From positions 1-8,110 of the forward strand of contig QHOQ01000240.1 in the NCBI GenBank assembly GCA_003219355.1: 8,110 nucleotides of DNA. Direction: 5' to 3'. The notes below the pieces were generated by a model. It ran no database searches. It had not been told where the DNA came from and was given only the letters and a program-made list of their open reading frames with translations. Positions 1 to 6,358 of this stretch are shown one piece after another. Positions within the stretch are counted from its first letter, which is position 1; each line of letters opens with the position of its first letter. The translations under genes were made by a program, and so were the position numbers. Source of the stretch: Verrucomicrobiota bacterium. GTDB taxonomy: Bacteria > Verrucomicrobiota > Verrucomicrobiia > Chthoniobacterales > UBA10450.

Positions 1-1206
1 GTGGTCTGCTGCGTTACTTGGGCGGCGCGCGTGTGGTAAACTGACCAACCAAGCAAAGCCAGAATGAAGCAAGCCGCCGCCATAATGAAAAATGGCCGGC
101 GCCTGTCTAATTCGTGCTTCCGAACCACACTTCGCGGGAGCAGGTTCAACTCCATCGGACAACTGCTTACGCTCCGAAGCGCCAGCCCAACTACTTCACC
201 CAGCAAATGCGCGGACCGCGCAAGCTCAGCCGCCGGCGCCGGCGCGGCCGCGGTCACGTTGCGCAGCGGATTAAAAAATTCGATCGGCACTTCGAGTTTT
301 TCGTTAAAAAACTCGCGCATATAAGGCAGGCCCGCGGTGCCACCGCATAGGAAAATGCGCTCGGGCGGATTTCCCTGCTGCTGCCCACGATAATAGCTGA
401 TGGAACGCATCAGTTCCCCGTGCAATCGCGTCATTGTGCTGCGTGCCACCTTCGAGACCCGAGCAACGTCAGGGTCTGTTGGTTCAGCATACGCACCTCC
501 GAGGCTCACAAAACCGTCACGCTTCTTGCGAGATTCCGCCGCCGCGAATGGCTCGCCAAATTCCCTGGCAATTGCGGCGGTAATCGAGCTACCGCCAATT
601 GGAATGCTTCGCGAGAAAATTTTTGCAGGCTCGATAAAGAGAAGATTTGTCGTGCGCGCTCCGATATCCACGAGCAAGGAGCAGCCACTCAGATCGCTAT
701 AATTGTAGCGGAACGCGTTATAGAGCGCCATGGGCGCGACATCGACGATCGACGTGCGCAACCCCGTCTCCTCAACCGCACCGTTGATCTGATCGAGCAA
801 GTCAACTTTGATCGCAACCAGTACGACCTGAATTGGCTCGCCGCCCCCGCCTCCCACGAGCTGGTAATCCCAAACGACTTCGTCGATCGGGAAAGGAACA
901 TTTTGCTGCGCCTCGAAAGAAATGATTCTCTCGATCTTTTGGAAGTTTGACAAAACGCGCGAAAACTGATTGTCCGGAGACGGCGTAGTTGATGCGGCCC
1001 CGTTTGATCTGCAGTTCGTTCATCATTTCGCGTAAAGCAATGGGCATTTGCGCCCGTGCCATTTCCTCTCCCGTTGGATCGGCGGGAATGTCCCGAAAGC
1101 GATAATCCGCCAATACCAGGCCCCCGTGCGGCTGGACGCGAAATTCAGCCAAGCCGATGGTCTGACTGCCAAGGTTAAGACTGATGAGGCGTGTCGGTCT
1201 GGCCAT
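1..1206 (-). CDS. pilM: PilM-PilN fusion, type IV pilus assembly inner-membrane platform protein (frameshifted; C-terminus runs off the window)
   Basis: PilM is a cytoplasmic actin-like ATPase-fold protein that binds the N-terminus of PilN at the inner membrane and links the pilus motor to the PilN/O/P alignment complex. The N-terminus (from 1206) carries the first phosphate loop (LNLGSQTIGLAEF) and reads to FARFVKLP. The frame is then broken near 936-945 and resumes one frame over with KIERIISFEAQQNVPFPI, LVDIGARTTNLLF and the adenosine-motif-like FLCGGTAGLPYMREFF. After the PilM domain the same open frame enters MELNLLPRS (Met at 153-155), a basic stretch and a hydrophobic helix at about 36-92. 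That is how a PilN begins, so I read a PilM-PilN fusion. About four or five residues seem missing at the break compared with remembered homologues. The start is 11 bases after the upstream gene's stop, so co-transcription is likely. Without the shift the product stops at 802. The function call is firm; the fusion call is fairly firm. Confidence 0.85.
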
Positions 1207-1217
1207 TCGATCGAGAA

Positions 1218-1787
1218 TCAGCGGCCTGACGTTTTAATTTGCTCGTAACGGTCCCAATAAAGGGGAGCGAACGGTGTTTCGTTCTTGTTTAGAACAAAAC
1301 CGGAAATCTGCGACAGGGCGGCGAACCATTGCGCCGGCGCACGGGCAAGGCTGAGCTCGCCTTTCACCGCGCCTCCCTGTACGATTTGCACCGCGATGTT
1401 TTGAAATGAATTCGCTGCAACCGGTCGGTTGCCCCCGAATCGTGTAAGCGCCTGTGGCGAGACGTACATGACTGAGCGGTTCTCGCGGCCCGCGGGAATA
1501 TTTACGTGTGTCACTTCGCCGGTCAGAAGGTTTCCATTAAAGAGAATGTAGTATTTGAATGTCAGCTCATCGGTCCAGTCTGGCGCTGCGATAAATTCAA
1601 CCTCCACTTCGAGCCAGCGATCACGCGGGTTGATTCGATATTGTCCCCCGCCTCCATAGCTAAACTCCGGCGTCGAAATCAGGTTTTTGGTGATTTTCGT
1701 GATCTGGAAGTCAGCCGCCGCGCCTATCTGTGCACAGGCGATGAGCAGCGAAAAAATAAAAAGGCCCAGCAAAGAGCTAGCTTTCAT
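1218..1787 (-). CDS. Amuc_1102-like exported pilus-locus protein
   Basis: This 189-residue protein resembles the Amuc_1102 family, which sits beside PilM in the pilus-like locus of Akkermansia and related Verrucomicrobia. Its biochemical role is not established. Residues 1-25 form an export signal: Lys2, a hydrophobic core at 6-17, and a possible type I cleavage after AAA25. The sequence LIAC at 15-18 also fits a lipobox, so it could instead be a lipoprotein. The mature part is rich in beta-type segments, including YGGGGQYRINPRDRWLEVEV, and shows no catalytic motif. It lies 11 bases upstream of pilM on the same strand, which supports a shared transcript and a role in pilus or envelope assembly. 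The ATG at 1787 is the only start that keeps the signal peptide. I see no strong Shine-Dalgarno before it. Family assignment is from memory of sequence pattern and gene order. Confidence 0.78.
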   Translation of the reverse strand: MKASSLLGLFIFSLLIACAQIGAAADFQITKITKNLISTPEFSYGGGGQYRINPRDRWLEVEVEFIAAPDWTDELTFKYYILFNGNLLTGEVTHVNIPAGRENRSVMYVSPQALTRFGGNRPVAANSFQNIAVQIVQGGAVKGELSLARAPAQWFAALSQISGFVLNKNETPFAPLYWDRYEQIKTSGR

Positions 1788-1883
1788 AATACTTGCTTAA
1801 TAATTGAAACATTCAGTTTCGCAGCGGGATGCGTGAAAATGTTCGGGGCGATTCCTCGTTCAAAACTCACCCGCGTTCCAGTT

Positions 1884-2099
1884 CTAAAATTCCGAGCAAT
1901 TCATAAGCACCCGACCTCGGCAAATATCGCTGTGGCAAACTAGCTTGCATTTCTCCTCCACCGCGATTGCTCCACATACTGGGCATACTGTGCTGGGCGA
2001 GGTCGGGATATCGTTTTCGGTTTGGCCCGCGGCCGTCTTGTAAATCTTCACTTTGTTGTTCGGCGTTCCGCTCAATGCTCTCGAGTGTATTTTCGCCAT
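1884..2099 (-). CDS. small Cys-rich zinc-ribbon-like protein
   Basis: This predicted 71-residue protein has six cysteines packed into its last 33 residues (Cys39, 42, 51, 55, 60, 68). They are arranged as CPVCG, CKLVC and NCSEF at the very C-terminus. Such spacing suggests a zinc ribbon or zinc knuckle; no enzyme motif is visible. Residues 1-36 are polar and probably disordered. The frame is open further upstream, to 2300, but that part overlaps uxs in another frame and looks non-coding. I chose the ATG at 2099 because it lies four bases after the uxs stop and has AAGAG about ten bases upstream. The close spacing puts it in the uxs transcript. I recognise the general look of small zinc-ribbon proteins but cannot name a function. 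The main doubt is whether it is translated at all; the Cys pattern is the best argument for it. Confidence 0.62.
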   Translation of the reverse strand: MAKIHSRALSGTPNNKVKIYKTAAGQTENDIPTSPSTVCPVCGAIAVEEKCKLVCHSDICRGRVLMNCSEF

Positions 2100-2103
2100 C
2101 AAT

Positions 2104-3058
2104 TCAGTCGCTCTTGAGCGATTCGCGAAAATACTTGATCGTTTGGGTGATTCCCTCTTCGAAACTGACTCGCGGTTCCCAGCCAAGAATTTTTTTCGCG
2201 CGCGAGATATCTGGCTGGCGCACTTTCGGATCATCCTCGGGTAAGGGCTTATATTCAATAGTCGATTTTGTCCCGGTAATGCGAATGATCTCGTCGGCAA
2301 ACTGCTTGATCGTCATTTCGCGCGGATTGCCGAGGTTGACCGGCTCATGAAAATCGCTCGTTGCCAGTTTGAAAATCCCATCGATCAGGTCGGAAACGTA
2401 GCAAAACGAGCGCGTCTGTGAACCATTACCGAAGACAGTGAGTGGCCTTCCCGCCAGCGCCTGGCTAATAAATGCAGGAACAACACGCCCGTCCTGCAGC
2501 CGCATCCGGGGACCATACGTGTTAAAGATGCGGAGAATTTTTGTGTCGATCTTGTGATAACGGTGGTAGGCCATCGTCATCGCTTCGGCGAACCGCTTCG
2601 CCTCATCGTAAACGCCCCGCGGCCCTATCGGATTGACGTTCCCCCAATAGTCTTCCTTTTGCGGATGCACGAGCGGGTCGCCGTAAGCTTCTGAAGTCGA
2701 TGCAAGAATGAAGGAGGCCCTTTTAGCCTTGGCCAGCCCAAGGGCATTGTGCGTACCAAGCGCACCGACTTTTAATGTTGGGCAATTCAAGATAGTCGAT
2801 CGGACTCGCGGGCGAGGCAAAATGAAAAACATAATCGATTTTTTCTTCAGGGAGGAAAATGAAACTGGAAACGTTATGCTTAATGAAATGGTAATTTTGG
2901 TTTCCGGCCAGGTGCCCGATATTGGCCGTATTGCCCGTGATCAGATTGTCGATCGCGATAACGCGATGACCTTCCGTCAACAGGCGATCCGTCAAGTGCG
3001 ACCCCAAAAAACCGGCGGCGCCGGTAACGACGGAGATTGGCTTCGAACGAGCGGGCAT
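2104..3058 (-). CDS. uxs: UDP-glucuronate decarboxylase (UDP-xylose synthase)-like SDR enzyme (frameshifted)
   Basis: This is an extended short-chain dehydrogenase that would convert UDP-glucuronate to UDP-xylose with bound NAD+, in the cytoplasm, for envelope or exopolysaccharide sugars. The N-terminal half (3058 to about 2772) has the Rossmann loop GAAGFLGSH at residues 13-21 and FHFASPASPIDYLELP. The frame then moves +1 near 2771-2777 and continues as TLKVGALGTHN, ASTSEAYGDP, the catalytic YDEAK (Tyr-x3-Lys, near 2600), RIFNTYGPRM, VFGNGSQTRSFCYVSDLIDG and VNLGNP, ending at 2104. These are hallmark Uxs motifs. The family consensus LPIPTLKVG, as I remember it, is shortened here by five bases. 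Without correction the first frame ends at 2723 after 111 residues. A related dTDP-glucose 4,6-dehydratase-like activity is less likely given the Uxs-type SFCYVSDLI segment. The start at 3058 has GCGCGAG directly upstream. It is divergent from trpS and followed by the zinc-ribbon gene. Confidence 0.85.
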
Positions 3059-3107
3059 CTCGCGCTTATCTAGCGGGCGCGCTGAAAATTAGCGAGCAAG
3101 AAACGAT

Positions 3108-3199
3108 GCAAATTGCGGATTGCAGACCTCAGATTTGCAGATTTGAGCGTATGGATTCGCTTTCAATCTGAAATCTGAAATCTTAAATCTGAAATTGAC
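3108..3199 (+). repeat. Inverted pair of heptamer (AATCTGA) tracts abutting the trpS start
   Basis: Positions 3165-3199 are five consecutive seven-base units: AATCTGA, AATCTGA, AATCTTA, AATCTGA, AATTGAC. The trpS ATG follows immediately. Upstream, 3108-3149 hold degenerate units in the opposite sense (GCAAATT, GCGGATT, TCAGATT). The segment 3129-3146 can pair with 3163-3178, giving about 16 base pairs with two single-base bulges and a 16-base loop (3147-3162). There is no Shine-Dalgarno in the last 20 bases before trpS, because that space is occupied by the repeat. It is reminiscent of the heptanucleotide STRR repeats of filamentous cyanobacteria, but relatedness is not implied. Confidence 0.8.
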
Positions 3200-4159
3200 A
3201 TGCGTATTTTATCCGGCATTCAACCGAGCGGCGTACTGCATATTGGCAATTACTTCGGAATGATGCAGCCTGCTATCGCGCTGCAAGCGCAAGGAGAAGC
3301 GTTTTATTTCATCGCCGATTATCACGCGCTCACCAGCGTGCGCGATCCGAAAGCTCTGCGTGAAAATATTCACCGCGTTGCGCTGGATTTCCTGGCTTGC
3401 GGCCTCGATCCAGAACGCGCAGCGCTCTTCCGACAATCGGACGTGCCGCAGGTAACCGAACTGGCGTGGATTCTATCCACCGTCGCGCCGATGGGCTTGC
3501 TCGAGCGCTCGCATTCTTACAAGGACAAGCTTGCGCGCGGAATGCTGCCGTCGGTTGGATTGTTTAATTATCCAGTGTTAATGGCGGCGGACATTTTGAT
3601 TTACGACAGTGACGTCGTGCCGGTTGGCAAAGACCAGAAACAGCACATCGAAATCACCCGCGATCTGGCAGTAAAAATCAACGAAACATTCGGAAAGGTT
3701 TTCAAGCTACCTGAGCCGCGCATTCAAGCTGCGGCCGAAATCGTGCCGGGAATTGATGGTCAGAAAATGAGCAAGAGTTACGGCAACAACATTGACATCT
3801 TTGGCAACGAAAAAGAAATGCGGACGCTAGTCATGAGTATCGTGACCGATTCGACACCAGTGGAAACGCCAAAGGATCCGTCACGATCGACAATTTTTCA
3901 GCTCTACTCGCTTTTTGCGACCAAAAATGAAATTGCGGAAATGCGGGAACGATTCCAAAAAGGCGGCACAGGTTATGGCGATTTCAAAAAAGAACTTTTT
4001 CAAAAGCTCTGGCAATATTTTGCCCCGATGCGCAAGCGTCGCGAAGAAATTCTCGCCGACAAATCGTACGTCGACAGCGTGCTCATCCGCGGCGCAAGGC
4101 GCGCGAATGAAGTGGCCAATCAAGTCATGCAGCGCGTGCGAAGCGCGGTGGGTCTTTAA
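3200..4159 (+). CDS. trpS: Tryptophanyl-tRNA synthetase
   Basis: This class I aminoacyl-tRNA synthetase activates tryptophan with ATP and transfers it to tRNA-Trp in the cytoplasm. The 319-residue length is close to the usual 325-335. The HIGH-type motif is PSGVLHIGN at residues 9-17. The conserved MAADIL, whose Asp131 should contact the indole nitrogen, is followed by VGKDQKQHIEITRDLA at 142-157. The KMSKS loop is intact at 189-193. The C-terminal helical part, which helps anticodon recognition, is complete to the stop. The start is fixed because MRILSGIQPSG is the standard N-terminus and a heptamer repeat touches the ATG. No Shine-Dalgarno is visible. No Trp-rich leader peptide or T-box-like element is seen upstream, so any regulation would involve the repeat hairpin or a promoter I cannot identify. 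Unlike three other genes here, it is uninterrupted. Confidence 0.97.
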   Translation: MRILSGIQPSGVLHIGNYFGMMQPAIALQAQGEAFYFIADYHALTSVRDPKALRENIHRVALDFLACGLDPERAALFRQSDVPQVTELAWILSTVAPMGLLERSHSYKDKLARGMLPSVGLFNYPVLMAADILIYDSDVVPVGKDQKQHIEITRDLAVKINETFGKVFKLPEPRIQAAAEIVPGIDGQKMSKSYGNNIDIFGNEKEMRTLVMSIVTDSTPVETPKDPSRSTIFQLYSLFATKNEIAEMRERFQKGGTGYGDFKKELFQKLWQYFAPMRKRREEILADKSYVDSVLIRGARRANEVANQVMQRVRSAVGL

Positions 4160-4246
4160 ATGGTTTGCCATAAAGCTCGGGCGATTTGCTTCCCATACCG
4201 AATATACGAGCGCGACGGCCATAGCGTGCACTCCCCTGGTTGATCA

Positions 4247-4516
4247 ATGTCCACATTTTGTTTTCACATCGTTCCCAACGCGAAGGCGAATCAGGTGATC
4301 GGCGAGCATGGAGCGGGAATTAAGATCAAGCTGCGCGCACCGGCACTGGACGGGAAAGCGAACGCCGCGCTGCGAAGATTTCTGGCCGAAGAATTGAAAA
4401 TCTCCGAGCACCAGATTGTGCTGAAGCACGGCCAAAAGTCCCGCGATAAGGCAATCCGTATCGATGGATTGAGCGACGAAGATGTGCGGAGCCGGTTGCT
4501 GCCAACAACAAATTGA
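4247..4516 (+). CDS. yggU: YggU/UPF0235 (DUF167) family protein
   Basis: This 89-residue protein belongs to the DUF167/UPF0235 family, small alpha/beta proteins of unknown biochemical role. The diagnostic features are VPNAKANQVIGEHG near residues 9-22, the strand KIKLRAPALDGKANAALRRF at 26-45, and LKHGQKSRDKAIRI at 59-72 near the C-terminus. Length and motif order match the family, so it appears complete. It follows trpS on the same strand after an 87-base gap that contains nothing I recognise; co-transcription is possible. The ATG at 4247 gives the usual family N-terminus. No clear Shine-Dalgarno precedes it. In many bacteria the family neighbours yggT, proC or yggS, but none is seen here. 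The function remains unknown. Confidence 0.92.
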   Translation: MSTFCFHIVPNAKANQVIGEHGAGIKIKLRAPALDGKANAALRRFLAEELKISEHQIVLKHGQKSRDKAIRIDGLSDEDVRSRLLPTTN

Positions 4517-4650
4517 AATAGCCCGCCTTGCCGTATTTGAAACCGCTCTGCCGGGCGCCAAGGTCGCCGTGGCGAGGAACGGAAGCGGAAGAGCTCCAAG
4601 GTGCCTAAAGAAAGGATCGCCGTACCATACGCTCCAATTGAATCAGAAAC

Positions 4651-4669
4651 GGATCGCGTTGCGCAATCC
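4651..4669. terminator. Candidate bidirectional terminator hairpin between convergent yggU and mlaD
   Basis: GGATCGCG, a TTG loop and CGCAATCC form an eight-base-pair stem (one G-T wobble) with a three-base loop. It lies 12 bases beyond the mlaD stop on the minus strand and 135 bases beyond the yggU stop on the plus strand. On the plus strand it is followed by ATTTTG, which is a short T run. On the minus strand the downstream GTTTCTGATT is only weakly T-rich. Position between convergent genes fits a terminator, but the tails are poor. Confidence 0.42.
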
Positions 4670-4680
4670 ATTTTGCTACG

Positions 4681-5515
4681 TCAGCGGCGACGGGTTGGTT
4701 TCGTTTGCTCAGGTGGCTTTGTCGGGGGCTTTGCTCCTGCGGCTGTATCGCGGTAAAACAATACGCCGTGTTCCCGCAAATTGCTGATCAGCGCGCGGAG
4801 GTCGTTCGCCACCTGGTCGTTGTTCAGAAGGGTGGCAACCAAGCCCTTACCTTCCCTCGCGGCACGCAGCACTTTCTGCAAGTTGTCGGCGGCTTTTCTT
4901 GCCGAGTCCATCGTTGCATCCGCCTGCTCGATCACGCCATCCAATTTCTTTGAAGACTCGGCAAGCGCACCAGTAGCCTGGTTCAAATGCTCCATGCTCG
5001 ACTTCAGATTCTCCATGTTCGCAGAGGAGAGCGTGTCTTGATTCAGGCGGTTCACCGTCGTGTCGATCTTTTGCACGGTCCCGCGAAGGTCGGTCACAAG
5101 CGCGCCGCCTTCCCGCGTAAGATCGTCAATGCCAGTCTCACGCGCACCGCTGATGTGGGTGTTTGGCGCCAGAAAAGCCTTCGGCTGCCCCGCCGGCATC
5201 GTCACGTTTACGAATCGATCGCCAAGCAAACCGGAACTTCCGACGGTAAATTTGCTTCCTTCAGGAACCTTAATGTAATCATAAATCTTCAGCGGTACAT
5301 CCACGCCTTGGCCTTCACGAACCATTCGCGGACCGCCCGAGACTTTTCCGATCTTCGCCCCTGCGAGCAAAACATCGGAACCTTTCAACAGCCCGCTCGC
5401 GTCGCTAAAGCGGACTGTGAGCGGATAATAAGTTCTAAGGCCTTCGCCAAGACGCCAATCCAACGAAGACGAAGGCCCCGACTTTAAATTCCAAACCTCG
5501 CTCGTGCCGATCCAT
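4681..5515 (-). CDS. mlaD: MlaD-type MCE domain lipid-transport protein (frameshifted in the membrane anchor)
   Basis: MlaD-type proteins hang in the periplasm from one N-terminal membrane helix and form a ring that passes lipid to or from the MlaEF complex. The true start is the ATG at 5515, giving MDRHERGLEFKVGAFVFVGLA, the usual cytoplasmic tail and first half of the helix. That frame then ends at a TAG at 5437-5435. The rest is one frame over (+1), from RLGEGLRTYYPLTVRF on, with the MCE core (SDASGLLKGSDVLLAGAKIG, VGSSGLLGDRFVNV). A long helical coiled-coil region follows (about 5090-4800), then ISNLREHGVLFYRDT and a Lys/Pro-rich tail. The second half of the membrane helix is missing, by comparison with the family. 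Calling from the TTG at 5463 gives a 260-residue soluble product that I think is wrong. It follows mlaF by 27 bases, in operon order mlaE-mlaF-mlaD. Confidence 0.88.
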
Positions 5516-5519
5516 CAGT

Positions 5520-5554
5520 TTCCAACTCTCATCCCTGAATCTTCAACTCTCAAC
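5520..5554 (-). repeat. Degenerate heptamer tract between mlaF and mlaD
   Basis: Read on the minus strand, 5554-5520 divides into five seven-base units: GTTGAGA, GTTGAAG, ATTCAGG, GATGAGA, GTTGGAA. The mlaD ATG follows four bases later. The tract begins inside the last codons of mlaF, so the mlaF C-terminus (KVES) is encoded by it. The unit differs from that before trpS, but the seven-base period and the position directly before a start codon are shared. The GAGA within the units may act as a weak ribosome binding site. Confidence 0.6.
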
Positions 5555-6358
5555 TTTGTTCCCGCGTTCTTCAGCAGAACGTCCGAGCAAGAAATCCTGT
5601 AGAATCGGATCGCTCGTCTGCTGAAGCTGGATTGGCGCGCCATAGAAATAAATTCGACCCTCGTGCAAGTAGGCAATGTAATTCGCGACGTCGAACGCAC
5701 TTTTCATGTCGTGCGTGACCACGATGCTCGTCATTCCCAGTCGCTTCTGTAATCGGCGAATCAATCGATTAATACTGTCCGCGACGACCGGATCGAGACC
5801 GGACGTCGGCTCATCATACAGCACGCACTTCGGCCGGCGAATGATTGACCGCGCAAGACCGACGCGCTTTTTCATTCCACCGCTGAGACTCTCTGGCATT
5901 TTTTCTTCCTGACCTTCGAGTTCTACCACGTCGAGCATCTCTCGAACTTTTTCGCGCAAAACTTTTGGGTTACGCTCGCCCGCTTCTCGCAACGGAAAGG
6001 CGATGTTTTCCGCCACCGTCATCGAATCAAAAAGTGCGGCACCTTGAAAGAGAATGCCGATCTTTTGCCGGATGGCGCCGAGCTGGCGCTCATTCAAACC
6101 GATAATGTTCTGGTCTTCGATCCAAATTTCACCCGCATCGGGTTGCATCAATCCAACCAGGTGCTTAAGCAAAACGCTCTTGCCGCCACCGCTGCGACCG
6201 ATGATGGCAAGCGTTTCACCGTGCGCGACATCGAGATCGACGCCGCGCAAAATCTCTTGCCTGTCGATCGTCTTCATCAAATCGCGCACCTTCAGCATCG
6301 AGCCAACGGGTCGACCTCGCGATGGCGTTGTCGAAATTTGAGACGACGTTTCGATCAT
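5543..6358 (-). CDS. mlaF: MlaF-type ABC transporter ATPase (phospholipid/MCE transport)
   Basis: This is the ATPase subunit of an MCE lipid importer/exporter, a cytoplasmic partner of the MlaE permease. In the 271-residue product, Walker A is GRSGGGKS at 54-61, the Q-loop glutamine is at 105 (ILFQGAALFDSMTV), the signature is LSGGM at 158-162, Walker B is CVLYDEPTSGLDP from 178, and the H-loop is VVTHD with His216. The FQxxALFDSMTV and SGGMxKRVxLAR features are typical of the MlaF branch. I start it at the ATG at 6358, which overlaps the mlaE stop as ATGA and suggests translational coupling. A longer reading from 6412 would lie within mlaE and is unlikely; a shorter start at Met21 is possible because residues 1-20 are low complexity. 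All catalytic residues are present. Confidence 0.95.
   Translation of the reverse strand: MIETSSQISTTPSRGRPVGSMLKVRDLMKTIDRQEILRGVDLDVAHGETLAIIGRSGGGKSVLLKHLVGLMQPDAGEIWIEDQNIIGLNERQLGAIRQKIGILFQGAALFDSMTVAENIAFPLREAGERNPKVLREKVREMLDVVELEGQEEKMPESLSGGMKKRVGLARSIIRRPKCVLYDEPTSGLDPVVADSINRLIRRLQKRLGMTSIVVTHDMKSAFDVANYIAYLHEGRIYFYGAPIQLQQTSDPILQDFLLGRSAEERGNKVES

Noticed and set aside
936..945. Programmed +1 frameshift in pilM as sole explanation
   Set aside because: Recoding would not account for the residues missing at the junction, so a deletion or assembly error is the simpler reading.
64..950. Plus-strand open frames of 60-176 codons
   Set aside because: They lie opposite the PilM-PilN coding frame, have Arg/Ala/Ser-rich composition, and match no protein pattern.
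2100..2300. Upstream extension of the small Cys-rich frame
   Set aside because: It overlaps conserved uxs codons in another frame and has skewed Arg/Ser composition; only the part after 2099 looks like a protein.
3108..3199. CRISPR array
   Set aside because: The units are seven bases with no spacers, so this is a simple tandem repeat.
3059..3199. Trp attenuator or T-box leader for trpS
   Set aside because: No Trp-rich leader peptide, specifier loop or T-box-like sequence, and no intrinsic terminator with a T run is present.
4160..4246. RNA gene or leader between trpS and yggU
   Set aside because: No cloverleaf, long stem or known motif could be seen in these 87 bases.
4291..4671. Minus-strand frame of 126 codons opposite yggU
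   Set aside because: Most of it is the complement of the conserved yggU gene, and the remainder is Arg/Ser/Pro-rich with no recognisable motif.
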